Assembly: GCA_002376235.1 (NCBI GenBank)
Contig: DFNX01000016.1
Coordinates: 1,116,001-1,180,000, forward strand
From: Neorhizobium sp. UBA3556
Lineage (GTDB): Bacteria; Pseudomonadota; Alphaproteobacteria; Rhizobiales; Rhizobiaceae
Length of the DNA: 64,000 nucleotides
Direction of reading: 5' to 3'
Shown: piece after piece, positions 1 to 8,492 of the stretch
How positions within the stretch are numbered: position 1 is the stretch's first letter
How the letters are laid out: each line of letters begins with the position of its first letter
The notes under the pieces: model-generated
Told to the model about the DNA's origin: nothing
Databases searched by the model: none
Seen by the model: only the letters and a program-made list of their open reading frames with translations
Translations under genes and position numbers: made by a program

Positions 1-531
1 AAGGGCCGGCATTTTTGCGATGTGATCTTCGCCGCGTCCAACGGCACGATGCCGATCAGCGACAGCTGGTTTGAAAACGCCCGCCAGATCGAGATGAACG
101 GTCACAAGGTACGTATCATCGCCCCGACGGAGCTGATCTGGTCGAAATGTTTCGTCCAGCTCCGCCACCGTTATGACGGCGGTGACGTGGTTCACATGAT
201 CCTGCGCGCTCATGACCAGATCGATTGGCAAAAGCTGCTCAACTACATGGAGGTGCATTGGGAGGTTCTTCTCATCCACCTCCTCAACTTCCGCTGGATC
301 TACCCGACCGAGCGCGACAAGGTGCCGGACTGGTTGCTCGATGAGCTGCTCGACCGCCTGAAAGCCCAGCGCGAATTGCCTCTGCCGCAGATGAAGATCT
401 GCCGCGGCCGCATGTTCAGCCGCGTCGATTTCGAGATCGACGTCAAGGAATGGGGTTTTGCCGATGTCGGCGGCGAAGGCGACCTGCGCGATGGCGTGGA
501 CGAGGAAACCAGAGAAGGAGGTCCGGCATGA
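1..531 (+). CDS. nucleotidyltransferase-like protein, C-terminal part (5' end outside window)
   Basis: The reading frame is open from the first base, so the gene starts upstream and only the last ~176 codons are visible. The readable part (APTELIWSKCFVQLRHRYDG, then an HWEVLLIHLLNFRWIYP stretch) resembles the C-terminal portion of rhizobial nucleotidyltransferase-like proteins, but the nucleotide-binding N-terminus is not in view, so the function is inferred only. The stop codon overlaps the start of the metallophosphoesterase gene by four bases, so the two are translationally coupled and probably act together. A GTG at 22 is internal rather than a credible start. Confidence 0.5.
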   Translation, partial: KGRHFCDVIFAASNGTMPISDSWFENARQIEMNGHKVRIIAPTELIWSKCFVQLRHRYDGGDVVHMILRAHDQIDWQKLLNYMEVHWEVLLIHLLNFRWIYPTERDKVPDWLLDELLDRLKAQRELPLPQMKICRGRMFSRVDFEIDVKEWGFADVGGEGDLRDGVDEETREGGPA

Positions 532-1265
532 GCAAGGCGCAAGAGAAAAAGACCAACGGCAAGCAGCGCATCGCCGCCGTCGGCGACCTTCACGTCAAGG
601 AACACGGATCGACCTCCTATAAGGAACTTTTCGCCGAGATCTCGCAGGAGGCGGACATTCTCGTGCTGACCGGCGATCTCACCGATCTCGGCAAGCCGGT
701 TGAAGCCGAATTGCTCGCCGCTGACCTTCGCTCCTGTTCCATCCCGATGGTTGGCGTCCTCGGCAATCACGATTACGAATGCGGCCATGTCGATGAGGTG
801 AAGGCCATCATCAAGGATGCCGGTATGCATCTGCTTGAAGGATCCGCGATAGAGATTAACGGCGTCGGTTTCGCTGGCGTCAAAGGTTTTGCCGGAGGCT
901 TCGGCCGCTACATGCTCGGCTCCTTCGGCGAACCGGCAATCAAGGCAATGGTGGCAGAAAGCGTCGAGGAAACGATGCGGCTGGAAAACGCGCTGCGCCA
1001 GGTGAAGTCCGAACGTGCCATGGTGGTGCTGCACTACGCGCCGATCCAGCAGACTGTCGAAGGCGAACCGCCGGAAATCTTTCCCTTCCTCGGCTCATCC
1101 CGCCTTGCCGAAACCATAGATCGTTTCCCGGTAAAAGCCGTCGTCCACGGCCATGCCCATCGCGGCACCTATGAGGGAAAAACGCCGGGCGGCGCTCCGG
1201 TCTATAACGTCGCTTCACATATCGAGAAGCCGACTGGCAAGGCTTACGCGCTGCTGGAATTGTGA
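528..1265 (+). CDS. calcineurin-like metallophosphoesterase
   Basis: A 245-residue cytosolic protein with every metal-binding motif of the calcineurin-like phosphoesterase fold in order: GDLHVKE near residue 18, LTGDLTD near 47, GNHDYE near 79, LHYAP near 170 and VHGHAH near 206. These place a di-metal centre able to cleave phosphomono- or diesters; the physiological substrate cannot be read from the sequence. The start is the ATG at 528, preceded by AGAAGGAG, rather than an in-frame ATG at 450 that lies inside the upstream gene. It overlaps the preceding stop (ATGA), so the two genes form an operon. A hairpin follows its end. Confidence 0.85.
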   Translation: MSKAQEKKTNGKQRIAAVGDLHVKEHGSTSYKELFAEISQEADILVLTGDLTDLGKPVEAELLAADLRSCSIPMVGVLGNHDYECGHVDEVKAIIKDAGMHLLEGSAIEINGVGFAGVKGFAGGFGRYMLGSFGEPAIKAMVAESVEETMRLENALRQVKSERAMVVLHYAPIQQTVEGEPPEIFPFLGSSRLAETIDRFPVKAVVHGHAHRGTYEGKTPGGAPVYNVASHIEKPTGKAYALLEL

Positions 1266-1287
1266 CGGTAGGTCTCCGGCTCCAAAT

Positions 1288-1321
1288 AACGCGCTCGGGA
1301 TGGAACAACCGGGCGCGTTTT
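1288..1321 (+). terminator. probable terminator of the metallophosphoesterase gene
   Basis: Arms AACGCGCTCGG (1288-1298) and CCGGGCGCGTT (1309-1319) pair with one mismatch around a 10-base loop, followed by TTTCCGTTT. It ends the upstream operon, but its distal arm and tail also form part of the EcfG-type promoter of treZ (1302-1326). Confidence 0.6.
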
Positions 1322-1326
1322 CCGTT
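1302..1326 (+). promoter_or_regulatory. EcfG-type (general stress sigma) promoter for treZ-treY
   Basis: GGAAC at 1302-1306 and CGTT at 1323-1326 are separated by exactly 16 bases, the published consensus of alphaproteobacterial EcfG/SigT/RpoE2 promoters. The predicted start lies near 1333, about 30 bases before the treZ ATG. Trehalose synthesis is a common EcfG output, which fits. The site overlaps the upstream terminator hairpin. Confidence 0.65.
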
Positions 1327-1361
1327 TGCCGGTCTCGTTCACCAGCGAGGGACTGGATCGC

Positions 1362-3173
1362 ATGACGAGCCTGCATTCCGCCGAGGAGTTTCGCGTTTTT
1401 CCAAAGACTTGGGGAGCGGAATATGTCGCTCTCGGTGAAGTGCGCTTCCGGCTGTGGGCACCGGGCCAGAAGATGGTGAGCCTGCGCCTTGATGGCGAAG
1501 ACACCGAGATGAGCGCAAGCCGCGACGGATGGTTCGAAATTCTGGCGACCGGCATCTCGGCTGGAACGGAATACAACTTCGTTCTCGCGGATGGCACCGT
1601 TGTTCCCGACCCCGCCTCCCGCGCCCAGAAGGATGACGTCAACGGGCCATCTCTTGTCATCGACCCGACCAACTATGACTGGCAGGATACCGACTGGACA
1701 GGCCGCCCCTGGGAAGAGACGGTCGTCTACGAACTGCATTTCGGCACATTCACCCCGCAAGGCACGTTCCAAGCCGCGATCGAAAAGCTGCCCTATCTCG
1801 CCGATCTCGGCATCACCATGGTGGAGGTCATGCCGCTCTCCCAGTTCGGCGGAAAACGTGGCTGGGGTTATGACGGCGTGCTGCTTTATGCTCCGCATTC
1901 GACTTACGGCCCGCCGGAGGACTTCAAGGCCTTCGTCGATGCCGCTCACGGCCAAGGCATTTCCGTCGTGCTCGATATCGTCCTCAACCACTTTGGGCCC
2001 GAGGGCAATTATCTGCCGCTTCTGGCACCCGACTTCTTCCACAAGGATCGGGTGACGCCCTGGGGCGCGGGCATCGCCTATGATGTCGATGCCGCCCGCC
2101 GCTATATCACAGAGGCTCCGCTCTACTGGCTGGAGGAGTACCATCTCGACGGCCTGCGCTTCGATGCCATCGATCAGATCGAGGACCCATCCGACAAGCA
2201 TATTCTGGTCGAGATCGCCGAGCGCATCCGCGCCGAGATCAAAGATCGGCCGATCCACCTGACGACGGAAGACTGCCGAAATGTCACCTTTCTGCACCCG
2301 CGCGACGAGGACGGCTCGGCACCGCTTTTCACCGGCGAGTGGAACGACGATTTTCACAACGCTGTCCACGTCTTCGCCACCGGCGAGACCCATGCCTACT
2401 ATCAGGATTTCGCGCAAAACCCGGAAAAGCTTGTCGCTTGCGGCCTGACGGAAGGCTTTGCCTATCAGGGCGAGGTCTCACCGCAATCGGGCGAGAAACG
2501 CGGCACCGACAGCACAGGACAGCCGCCCGTCGCCTTCGTCGATTTCATCCAGAACCACGACCAGACCGGCAACCGCGCCCACGGTGAGCGCCTGATCTCG
2601 CTGGCCGGCGATACGCGCACAAAAATCCTGCTCGCCGCCCTTATTCTCTCACCACATATCCCGCTGATCTTCATGGGCGAGGAATATGGGGAGACCAACC
2701 CATTCCTGTTCTTCACCGATTTCCACGGCGATCTGGCCAAGGCGGTGCGCGAAGGCCGTGCGAAGGAATTCGAAGGTCATGCCGGCCATGGCGAGAAGGT
2801 ACCGGATCCGAATGCGAAAAAGACTTTCGAAGCCTCCAGGCTGGATTGGGGAAAGCTCCAGACACAGCACGGCCGGGATTGGCTTGAGTTCACCCGAGAT
2901 CTGCTGAAACTGAGGCAAGAGATCGTGGTCCCTCTGCTGGCGACGGCAAAAGGCGGCACCGGCAGGGTAATCGAAACCGATACTGGATATCTCGCCGTCT
3001 CATGGGATTTCCCCAAAGGCCGCCTCGCGATCGCGCTCAACATCGGCAGTGACGCAAGGCCGCTACCGAATATGCCAGGCAAGCCGGTTTATGCCTATCC
3101 GAAAAAGGACCATCCGGAACGTCTGAGCGAATTGCCCCCCAATTCCATCCTCTTCAGCTTTGACAAGGCATGA
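1362..3173 (+). CDS. treZ: malto-oligosyltrehalose trehalohydrolase
   Basis: A GH13 enzyme of 603 residues that releases trehalose from maltooligosyl-trehalose made by TreY. An N-terminal beta-sandwich (FRLWAPGQKMVSLRL near residue 30) precedes the (beta/alpha)8 barrel. Catalytic residues are visible: nucleophile D268 in LRFDAIDQI, acid/base E303 in HLTTEDCRN and D400 in FIQNHDQTGN. The TTED and NHDQTGN forms are typical of TreZ rather than of branching enzyme. The ATG at 1362 follows GCGAGGGA; a TTG at 1326 lies within the promoter and is rejected. The stop overlaps the treY start (ATGA). No treX/glgX debranching gene is in the window. Confidence 0.93.
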   Translation: MTSLHSAEEFRVFPKTWGAEYVALGEVRFRLWAPGQKMVSLRLDGEDTEMSASRDGWFEILATGISAGTEYNFVLADGTVVPDPASRAQKDDVNGPSLVIDPTNYDWQDTDWTGRPWEETVVYELHFGTFTPQGTFQAAIEKLPYLADLGITMVEVMPLSQFGGKRGWGYDGVLLYAPHSTYGPPEDFKAFVDAAHGQGISVVLDIVLNHFGPEGNYLPLLAPDFFHKDRVTPWGAGIAYDVDAARRYITEAPLYWLEEYHLDGLRFDAIDQIEDPSDKHILVEIAERIRAEIKDRPIHLTTEDCRNVTFLHPRDEDGSAPLFTGEWNDDFHNAVHVFATGETHAYYQDFAQNPEKLVACGLTEGFAYQGEVSPQSGEKRGTDSTGQPPVAFVDFIQNHDQTGNRAHGERLISLAGDTRTKILLAALILSPHIPLIFMGEEYGETNPFLFFTDFHGDLAKAVREGRAKEFEGHAGHGEKVPDPNAKKTFEASRLDWGKLQTQHGRDWLEFTRDLLKLRQEIVVPLLATAKGGTGRVIETDTGYLAVSWDFPKGRLAIALNIGSDARPLPNMPGKPVYAYPKKDHPERLSELPPNSILFSFDKA

Positions 3174-5719
3174 GCCGCCGCATGATCCCGACCGCGACCT
3201 ACCGCATCCAGTTCCGCAACGGCATGACCTTCGACGGCGCCGCCGGTCTTGTGCCCTATCTGAAACGCCTAGGCATCAGCCATCTCTACGCCTCGCCGAT
3301 CTTCACCGCCACGACCGGCTCCACCCACGGTTATGACGTCACCGATGCCAACGAGATCGATCCCGCGATCGGCGGCCGCGAGGGTTTCGATCGCATGGTC
3401 GCGGCGCTGAAAGCAGAAGGTCTCGGCCTGATCCTCGATATCGTGCCGAACCATATGGCGGCATCACTGGAAAATCCCTGGTGGCGTGATGTGATCGAGC
3501 ATGGCGAGGTGAGCCGCTATGCCCATCACTTCGATATCGACTGGTCGCGACGCCTCACCCTGCCCTTCCTTGGCGATACGTTCGAAAAGGTGCTGGAGGC
3601 CGGAGACATATCGGTTAAGCCTGATCCGGAAACCGGCAAACCGGCCTTGGCCTATTACGAAACCTTCTATCCCCTCAATCCGAATAGCTATGGGGGAAGC
3701 GAAGCGGACGTTCTGCAGATAACCGACGATGCTGCGATCGCCGATCTGCACGAGCAGCAGCCCTATCGGCTGATGTCCTGGCGGAATGCACCGCGTGACC
3801 TCTCCTATCGTCGTTTCTTCGAGATCACCGGCCTTGCGGGCGTGCGGGTGGAAGATGACGGCGTCTTCGACGATACCCATCGCCTTATCCTTGAGCTTGT
3901 CCGCTCCGGCGTGGTCGATGGCCTGCGCGTCGATCATGTCGATGGCCTGGCCGATCCCAAATCCTATCTCGAACGCCTGCGGCACGAGGCTGGCCCCGAC
4001 TGTTACATCACGGTCGAGAAGATCCTCGGCGAAGGCGAGGATATATCGCCCGACTGGCCGGTATCAGGAACGACCGGTTACGAATTCATCGCAGCCATCA
4101 GCGACGCGCTGGTCGATGGCGATAAACTGAGCAAGCTTCATGAGGCCTACGCATCGGCAACCGGAACCTCCCCGGATATGCACAAGGAGCTGCGCAGCGC
4201 CAAATTGCTGATGGCGGACAATAACTTCGCCGGTGAAGTTGCAACCCTCGTCAAGCTTGCTGAATCGATACATGAAGAGCTTCAGGACGCCTCCCCCCTT
4301 TCATCCGGGTCAATCGCAGCAAGCCTCAGGGACCTGCTCGTCGCCTTCCCCGTCTACCGCACCTATGGCACCGCTGGCGGCATGCCACCCGAAGGCAGGC
4401 AGATGCTGGAAAAGGTCATGGGCGATATCCGGCGCAACCAGCCGGCAGCCGACCTGACTGCATTGCCATTCCTGGCGCGGATCCTGAACGGCGACGTTGC
4501 GGCCCCGTTGTCTGACAAGGCCTCGATACTTCGTACCCGCTTCCAGCAACTGACCGGGCCTCTCATGGCAAAATCGGTTGAAGACACGCTTTTCTTCCGC
4601 CATCACGCCCTGCTTGCCCTGAATGAAGTCGGCGCCGAGCCTCTGCCGCGTGAATTCTGCCTCGATAACTTCCATGCGCAGATGGCAGAGCGGCAGAAAA
4701 GCCAGCCGCATGCTCTCTCCGGCACTTCGACCCATGACACAAAACGAGGTGAAGACGCGCGCGCGCGCCTTTATGCGGTGAGCGAAGCGCCGCAAATCTG
4801 GGCGGATGCAGTCACGCGTTGGCGGCAGATGAACAGCCCCGCTTTGACCCGCCTCGACGATGGCCCCGCCCCTGAGCCCGCTGTGGAATGGATGCTGTAT
4901 CAGGCGCTTGCCGGTGTCTGGCCGCCCGAACTGTCGCCGGATGACGCAGATGGCCTGGCCAAGCTGGAAGAACGTTTCCAGGCCTATGCCGAAAAGGCCG
5001 TTCGCGAAGCAAAGCTGCGGACGAACTGGGCTGATGGAAACGCAGACTACGAGACTGCCGTGAGAGCATACGTCCATGCGATGCTCTCGCCCGAAAACCA
5101 GACTTTTCTCGGGGATTTCAACGCCACCCTTCGCCCCTTTATGCGGGCCGGCAGTGTCAATTCCATCACCCAGACGATCATCAAGCTTACGGCCCCCGGC
5201 GTACCGGACATCTATCAGGGCAGCGAAGCCAGCGATCTGTCGCTTGTCGACCCCGACAACCGCCGCGAACCGGATTTCGAAACACTGTCCACACGGTTTT
5301 CAGAACACGAAAGGCTGAACTCCACCGAGGAAGAGGACTGGCTGAGCGGCCGCCTGAAACAACAGGTCATCGGCAAATTGCTGAAGCTTCGCCAGAGCCT
5401 GCCGGACCTTTTCCGCAATGGCCTATATCTGCCTCTCGAAGCCACCGGCATAAGAGCCGGGAACATCGTCGCTTTCGCGCGGCATGACGATCGAGACTCG
5501 ATACTGGTCATGGCTCCGCGGCTTGTGCTGGAAGCACTGCAGGATCTGGCCTCTGCCCGCTCAGGGCATTGGGCTGAAACCCGTGTCGCTCTACCGCCAG
5601 TGCTTGCCGGGCGACGCTACCGGGACGCCCTTACGGATAGGGCCTTCGACTTCGGTGACGACGCTTCGGTCAACTGGGCCTTCGCCGATCACCCTTTTGC
5701 CGTCCTCGTCGCGGAGTAA
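3170..5719 (+). CDS. treY: malto-oligosyltrehalose synthase
   Basis: An intramolecular transglucosylase of 849 residues that converts the reducing-end alpha-1,4 bond of a maltooligosaccharide to alpha,alpha-1,1, giving the substrate of TreZ. GH13 motifs: DIVPNHMA near residue 91, GLRVDHVDGLADP with nucleophile D255, VEKILGEGE with E283, and GTSTHDTKRGED with D523. TreY-specific segments STHGYDVTD near 45 and PGVPDIYQGSE near 680 are present. It overlaps treZ by four bases and ends at a bidirectional hairpin. TreY and TreZ together form the starch/glycogen route to the compatible solute trehalose. Confidence 0.93.
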   Translation: MSRRMIPTATYRIQFRNGMTFDGAAGLVPYLKRLGISHLYASPIFTATTGSTHGYDVTDANEIDPAIGGREGFDRMVAALKAEGLGLILDIVPNHMAASLENPWWRDVIEHGEVSRYAHHFDIDWSRRLTLPFLGDTFEKVLEAGDISVKPDPETGKPALAYYETFYPLNPNSYGGSEADVLQITDDAAIADLHEQQPYRLMSWRNAPRDLSYRRFFEITGLAGVRVEDDGVFDDTHRLILELVRSGVVDGLRVDHVDGLADPKSYLERLRHEAGPDCYITVEKILGEGEDISPDWPVSGTTGYEFIAAISDALVDGDKLSKLHEAYASATGTSPDMHKELRSAKLLMADNNFAGEVATLVKLAESIHEELQDASPLSSGSIAASLRDLLVAFPVYRTYGTAGGMPPEGRQMLEKVMGDIRRNQPAADLTALPFLARILNGDVAAPLSDKASILRTRFQQLTGPLMAKSVEDTLFFRHHALLALNEVGAEPLPREFCLDNFHAQMAERQKSQPHALSGTSTHDTKRGEDARARLYAVSEAPQIWADAVTRWRQMNSPALTRLDDGPAPEPAVEWMLYQALAGVWPPELSPDDADGLAKLEERFQAYAEKAVREAKLRTNWADGNADYETAVRAYVHAMLSPENQTFLGDFNATLRPFMRAGSVNSITQTIIKLTAPGVPDIYQGSEASDLSLVDPDNRREPDFETLSTRFSEHERLNSTEEEDWLSGRLKQQVIGKLLKLRQSLPDLFRNGLYLPLEATGIRAGNIVAFARHDDRDSILVMAPRLVLEALQDLASARSGHWAETRVALPPVLAGRRYRDALTDRAFDFGDDASVNWAFADHPFAVLVAE

Positions 5720-5740
5720 CCTGCAGCAGTTGGATAAAAG

Positions 5741-5773
5741 AAACCGCCGGACTGACTAAAGTCCAGCGGTTTT
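5741..5773. terminator. bidirectional terminator between treY and the twin-peptide operon
   Basis: Arms AAACCGCCGGACT (5741-5753) and AGTCCAGCGGTTT (5760-5772) pair with a single C-A mismatch. A T run follows on the plus strand and an A-rich stretch precedes it, so it can stop transcription of treY from the left and of the small minus-strand genes from the right. Confidence 0.75.
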
Positions 5774-5800
5774 CTGTATCGCCATATCGGGTCTTCGGGT

Positions 5801-5875
5801 TCAACGAAGCCCGAAGAATGAAAGGATGGCAAGGACGATAACAACGGCTCCAACGAGCCAGACTATGCTGTTCAT
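5801..5875 (-). CDS. 24-residue membrane peptide, copy A
   Basis: A short reading frame encoding 24 residues that begins MNSIVWLVGAVVIVLA and ends SFFGLR. Nearly the whole chain is hydrophobic and would span the membrane once. It is preceded by a good ribosome site (AGGAGAG, 5 bases before the ATG). It is a paralogue of the gene at 5922-5996: both have 24 codons and share the MNSI-WLVGAVVIV core. Only 46 bases separate it from the upstream copy, so both are probably read from one EcfG-type promoter. The function is unknown; an inner-membrane stress peptide acting on a membrane partner is a guess. Support is conservation between the copies and both ribosome sites; no homologue was searched. 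Confidence 0.72.
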   Translation of the reverse strand: MNSIVWLVGAVVIVLAILSFFGLR

Positions 5876-5921
5876 GATACTCTCCTGAAAGGTTTGACAC
5901 CGTAAGGCGGGTCGGCCTCGG

Positions 5922-5996
5922 TCAAGCAAAACCGACAAGATTGAGAACCGCGATAACGATCACGACTGCTCCGACCAACCAGATGATGCTGTTCAT
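5922..5996 (-). CDS. 24-residue membrane peptide, copy B
   Basis: A 24-residue single-helix membrane peptide starting MNSIIWLVGAVVIVIA and ending NLVGFA. The ATG follows AAAAGGAGAACGTC, a strong ribosome site. A GGAAC-N16-CGTT promoter (6026-6050) ends 30 bases before the start codon, so this is the first gene of a two-gene unit with the paralogue at 5801-5875. Between the copies many third positions differ (ATA/ATC, CTC/TTG, GTT/GTC) while the first 14 residues differ only I/V, which is the pattern of purifying selection on a real protein rather than of a recent DNA duplication. I do not know its function. Confidence 0.75.
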   Translation of the reverse strand: MNSIIWLVGAVVIVIAVLNLVGFA

Positions 5997-6025
5997 GACG
6001 TTCTCCTTTTGATGTCGCAAAAGTG

Positions 6026-6050
6026 AACGGTCGCAACCTCAAAAGGTTCC
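6026..6050 (-). promoter_or_regulatory. EcfG-type promoter of the twin-peptide operon
   Basis: On the minus strand GGAAC (6050-6046) and CGTT (6029-6026) are spaced by exactly 16 bases, matching the EcfG/RpoE2 general-stress consensus. The expected transcript would start near 6019, about 23 bases before the ATG at 5996. Confidence 0.7.
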
Positions 6051-6108
6051 CGGATTGATACGCCGTTTGGCGATCATTTTGAGGAACGTCGAACCAGCCG
6101 GAAAAGCC

Positions 6109-6513
6109 TCAAGGTCCGTCTCTTCTCAGGCCTGAATTGCGATCGAGCTTTCCGTGTTCCGCCTTGTAGAAATACTGGTTCGACAACAGCCAGCCCTTGA
6201 GCGGTCTGAGCGGAAGGATGCAGGTCAAAAGCAGAAATGGCAGCGATGTGAAGAAATGCATCCAGAACGGAGGCTGGTAGACGACCTCGATCAGCACGGC
6301 CAGTGCCACGCTCGGCACGCAGGCGAAGCATATAACGAAGAAGGCAGGCCCATCGGCAGGATCGGCAAAACCGTAATCCAGCCCGCAAACCTCGCAACTC
6401 GGCTTCATATCAAGAAAGCCGTCGAATAGATGGCCCTGCCCACAGCGGGGGCAACGACCGCGCAATCCGGTGGTAGACGGCGAAAGTGTCGGCCAATGTG
6501 CATCATGTCCCAT
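6109..6513 (-). CDS. DUF983 family membrane protein
   Basis: A 134-residue protein of the DUF983 family. A zinc-ribbon-like N-terminus has two Cys pairs (CPRCGQGHLF near residue 21 and CEVCGLDYGFAD near 41), followed by two hydrophobic segments (FFVICFACVPSVALAVLI near 57-75 and a second near 83-100). The family is widespread in alphaproteobacteria; its molecular role is not established. The ATG at 6513 follows GAGAGGAAG and is preferred to an ATG at 6570, which would add 19 non-conserved-looking residues. It stands alone between the twin peptides and a lipoprotein gene on the same strand. Confidence 0.8.
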   Translation of the reverse strand: MGHDAHWPTLSPSTTGLRGRCPRCGQGHLFDGFLDMKPSCEVCGLDYGFADPADGPAFFVICFACVPSVALAVLIEVVYQPPFWMHFFTSLPFLLLTCILPLRPLKGWLLSNQYFYKAEHGKLDRNSGLRRDGP

Positions 6514-6651
6514 GGATCCGGCTTCCTCTCGAAGTTTATCTGGAGAATGCCTAACCCCGAACATTAGCAATCATCAAGGCAACAAGATGTAGCGCGTCAA
6601 TCTGCCCAGCCGAAAAGATGCAATCATCAAAAATGCAACTTTAGTTGGACA

Positions 6652-6948
6652 TCAATCCCAGATTCGTTCCCGCTTGACATAGCGATCGACGATTTTCAGG
6701 CTCCGGTCCGGCTCGATCATGTAGGTCTCGTGAACTTCCCGCCCCAGTTGGTTGGTGAATTCATGGGAGAATGTGCTGCCGATCGGCGACCTGGTCAGCT
6801 TCGTGCGCGGCTGGCCTCCATAGGTTATGCTGCCGGGTACGGGCGCGAGACCGGCTCCGCTATTGAAGTTATAGCCGACCGTGGTGGCCGAAGCCGAACA
6901 GCCCGCAAGAGCAAGCGCCAGAATGGATAAGACAAGAGCCGGTTTCAT
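6652..6948 (-). CDS. small lipoprotein of unknown function
   Basis: A 98-residue precursor with a classic lipoprotein signal: MKPALVLSILALALAGC, with the lipobox LAGC at residues 14-17, so Cys17 would be lipidated. The mature part contains TRSPIGSTFSHEFTNQLGRE and DRSLKIVDRYVKRER, with no domain I recognise. The start at 6948 follows AAGGATGATGCC; an upstream in-frame codon at 6966 is rejected because it would put charged residues before the signal. A role in the envelope follows from the signal only. Confidence 0.75.
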   Translation of the reverse strand: MKPALVLSILALALAGCSASATTVGYNFNSGAGLAPVPGSITYGGQPRTKLTRSPIGSTFSHEFTNQLGREVHETYMIEPDRSLKIVDRYVKRERIWD

Positions 6949-7094
6949 GGCATCATCCTTGAGCATGAAGATCGTCGAAGCGATCTTTCTCGGTGAGTGT
7001 GATGATGAAATAGGGTCCAGCGGATAATTCCGCTACCCTCGCGGAAGATATCGGATACATCTTGGCTCCAGTCAGTCCACTCAAGGAAAATTCC

Positions 7095-8456
7095 GTGCCA
7101 AGACCCGTTTCCGGCATGTCCATTGCCGAGCTGTCGATGTTGATCCACTCGGGCATCATGAGCCCCGTCGAGATAGCCGAAGCGGTCTTCGACGCCATTG
7201 ATCGCCACTCTGACAAATCAGTCTTCGTATCGCTTCTGAAAGACCGGGCGCTTACCGAAGCGGCAGCGGCGGCCAAACGCGTCAACGAGGGTCGCTCCAT
7301 TGGCTGGCTGGATGGTATCCCGATCGCCTGGAAGGATCTGTTCGACATCGAAGGGCAGGCAACCACGGCAGGCTCCACCGTTCTGGCGAGCAATGCACCA
7401 GCCGCGAAGGATGCCGCTGTGGTCGAACTCGTGCGACAGTCCGGCATGGTCGCGATCGGCCGCACCAACATGAGCGAATTCGCCTTTTCCGGCATTGGCA
7501 TCAACCCACATTACGGCACGCCGCACAATCCGAAAAGCGCGGACATTCCGCGCGTTTCCGGCGGCTCGTCCTCTGGTTCCGCGGTCGCGGTTGCGGCAGG
7601 TCTCGTCCCGGTCGCGATCGGCACCGATACCGGCGGCTCGATCCGCATCCCTGCCGCCTTCAACGGCATTGTCGGTTACAAGGCGAGCCGCGGCCGTTAT
7701 TCGATGGATGGCGTCTTTCCGCTGGCAAAGAGCCTTGATTGCCTTGGCCCGCTCTGCCGCAGCGTCCAGGACGCCATCTGGGTCGATGCAGCCATGCGCG
7801 GCGCAACCCGACCTGAAATCACCCGCGTCACAGACGCAAGGCTTGATATCGTCGTGCCCGAAAACGGCGTCTTCGACGGTGCCGAACCGGGCGTCATCGA
7901 GGCTTTCCAAGCCGCTCTCTCACGCCTCGAAAAAGCTGGTGCCCGGATCGAACGCATCCGTATTCCGGCATTCGACGCCATCACCGATCTCGTCAAGGCC
8001 CGCGGCGCGCTCGTCACGGCGGAAGCCTTCGCCCTGCATCGAGAACGACTGACAGGCGCCCTTGCCGATCAGATCGACCCGCGCGTCGTCGCCCGCATCA
8101 AGCTTGGTGAAAAGACCAGCATGGCGGATTATATCGGCATACTCGATATCCGCCGTCGCCTGACCGAAGAAACAGAAGCCCTGCTCGCCGGACGTCTGGT
8201 GGCCTTCCCCTCGGTCGCCCATGTCGCGCCGGCAGTCGATCCGCTGCTCGCCGATGACGACCTGTTCTTTGCAGTGAATGGCAAGACCCTTCGCAACACC
8301 GGCTTCGGCAATTTCCTCGACTGGTGCGGCGTTTCTATTCCCTGCGGCACCGGTGATGCAGGAATGCCGGTCGGCTTGCTGCTCTCGGGCATTGCCGGAG
8401 ATGACGAAAAGCTGCTCACCGCAGCGCTTCGATACGAGGATATCATTCGCGGCTAA
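7095..8456 (+). CDS. amidase signature family hydrolase
   Basis: A 453-residue amidase. The Ser-cisSer-Lys triad is readable: Lys in GIPIAWKDLFD near residue 84, the cis-Ser in VSGGSSSGSAVAVAAG near 158 and the nucleophilic Ser in GTDTGGSIRIPAA near 182. The family includes GatA-like, aryl and aliphatic amidases. No gatB or gatC lies nearby, so a catabolic amide hydrolase is more likely than the tRNA amidotransferase. The GTG at 7095 is chosen because AAGGA sits 7 bases upstream; an ATG at 7116 is the alternative. A 7-bp hairpin (8465-8484) follows between it and convergent rsmJ. Confidence 0.85.
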   Translation: MPRPVSGMSIAELSMLIHSGIMSPVEIAEAVFDAIDRHSDKSVFVSLLKDRALTEAAAAAKRVNEGRSIGWLDGIPIAWKDLFDIEGQATTAGSTVLASNAPAAKDAAVVELVRQSGMVAIGRTNMSEFAFSGIGINPHYGTPHNPKSADIPRVSGGSSSGSAVAVAAGLVPVAIGTDTGGSIRIPAAFNGIVGYKASRGRYSMDGVFPLAKSLDCLGPLCRSVQDAIWVDAAMRGATRPEITRVTDARLDIVVPENGVFDGAEPGVIEAFQAALSRLEKAGARIERIRIPAFDAITDLVKARGALVTAEAFALHRERLTGALADQIDPRVVARIKLGEKTSMADYIGILDIRRRLTEETEALLAGRLVAFPSVAHVAPAVDPLLADDDLFFAVNGKTLRNTGFGNFLDWCGVSIPCGTGDAGMPVGLLLSGIAGDDEKLLTAALRYEDIIRG

Positions 8457-8492
8457 CAACTGATCTGGAGGGCACCACCTCCAGCACATGCC

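Noticed and set aside
1215..2417. 400-codon frame on the minus strand opposite treZ
   Set aside because: The plus strand encodes an intact GH13 enzyme here; the antisense frame arises from GC-rich codon usage.
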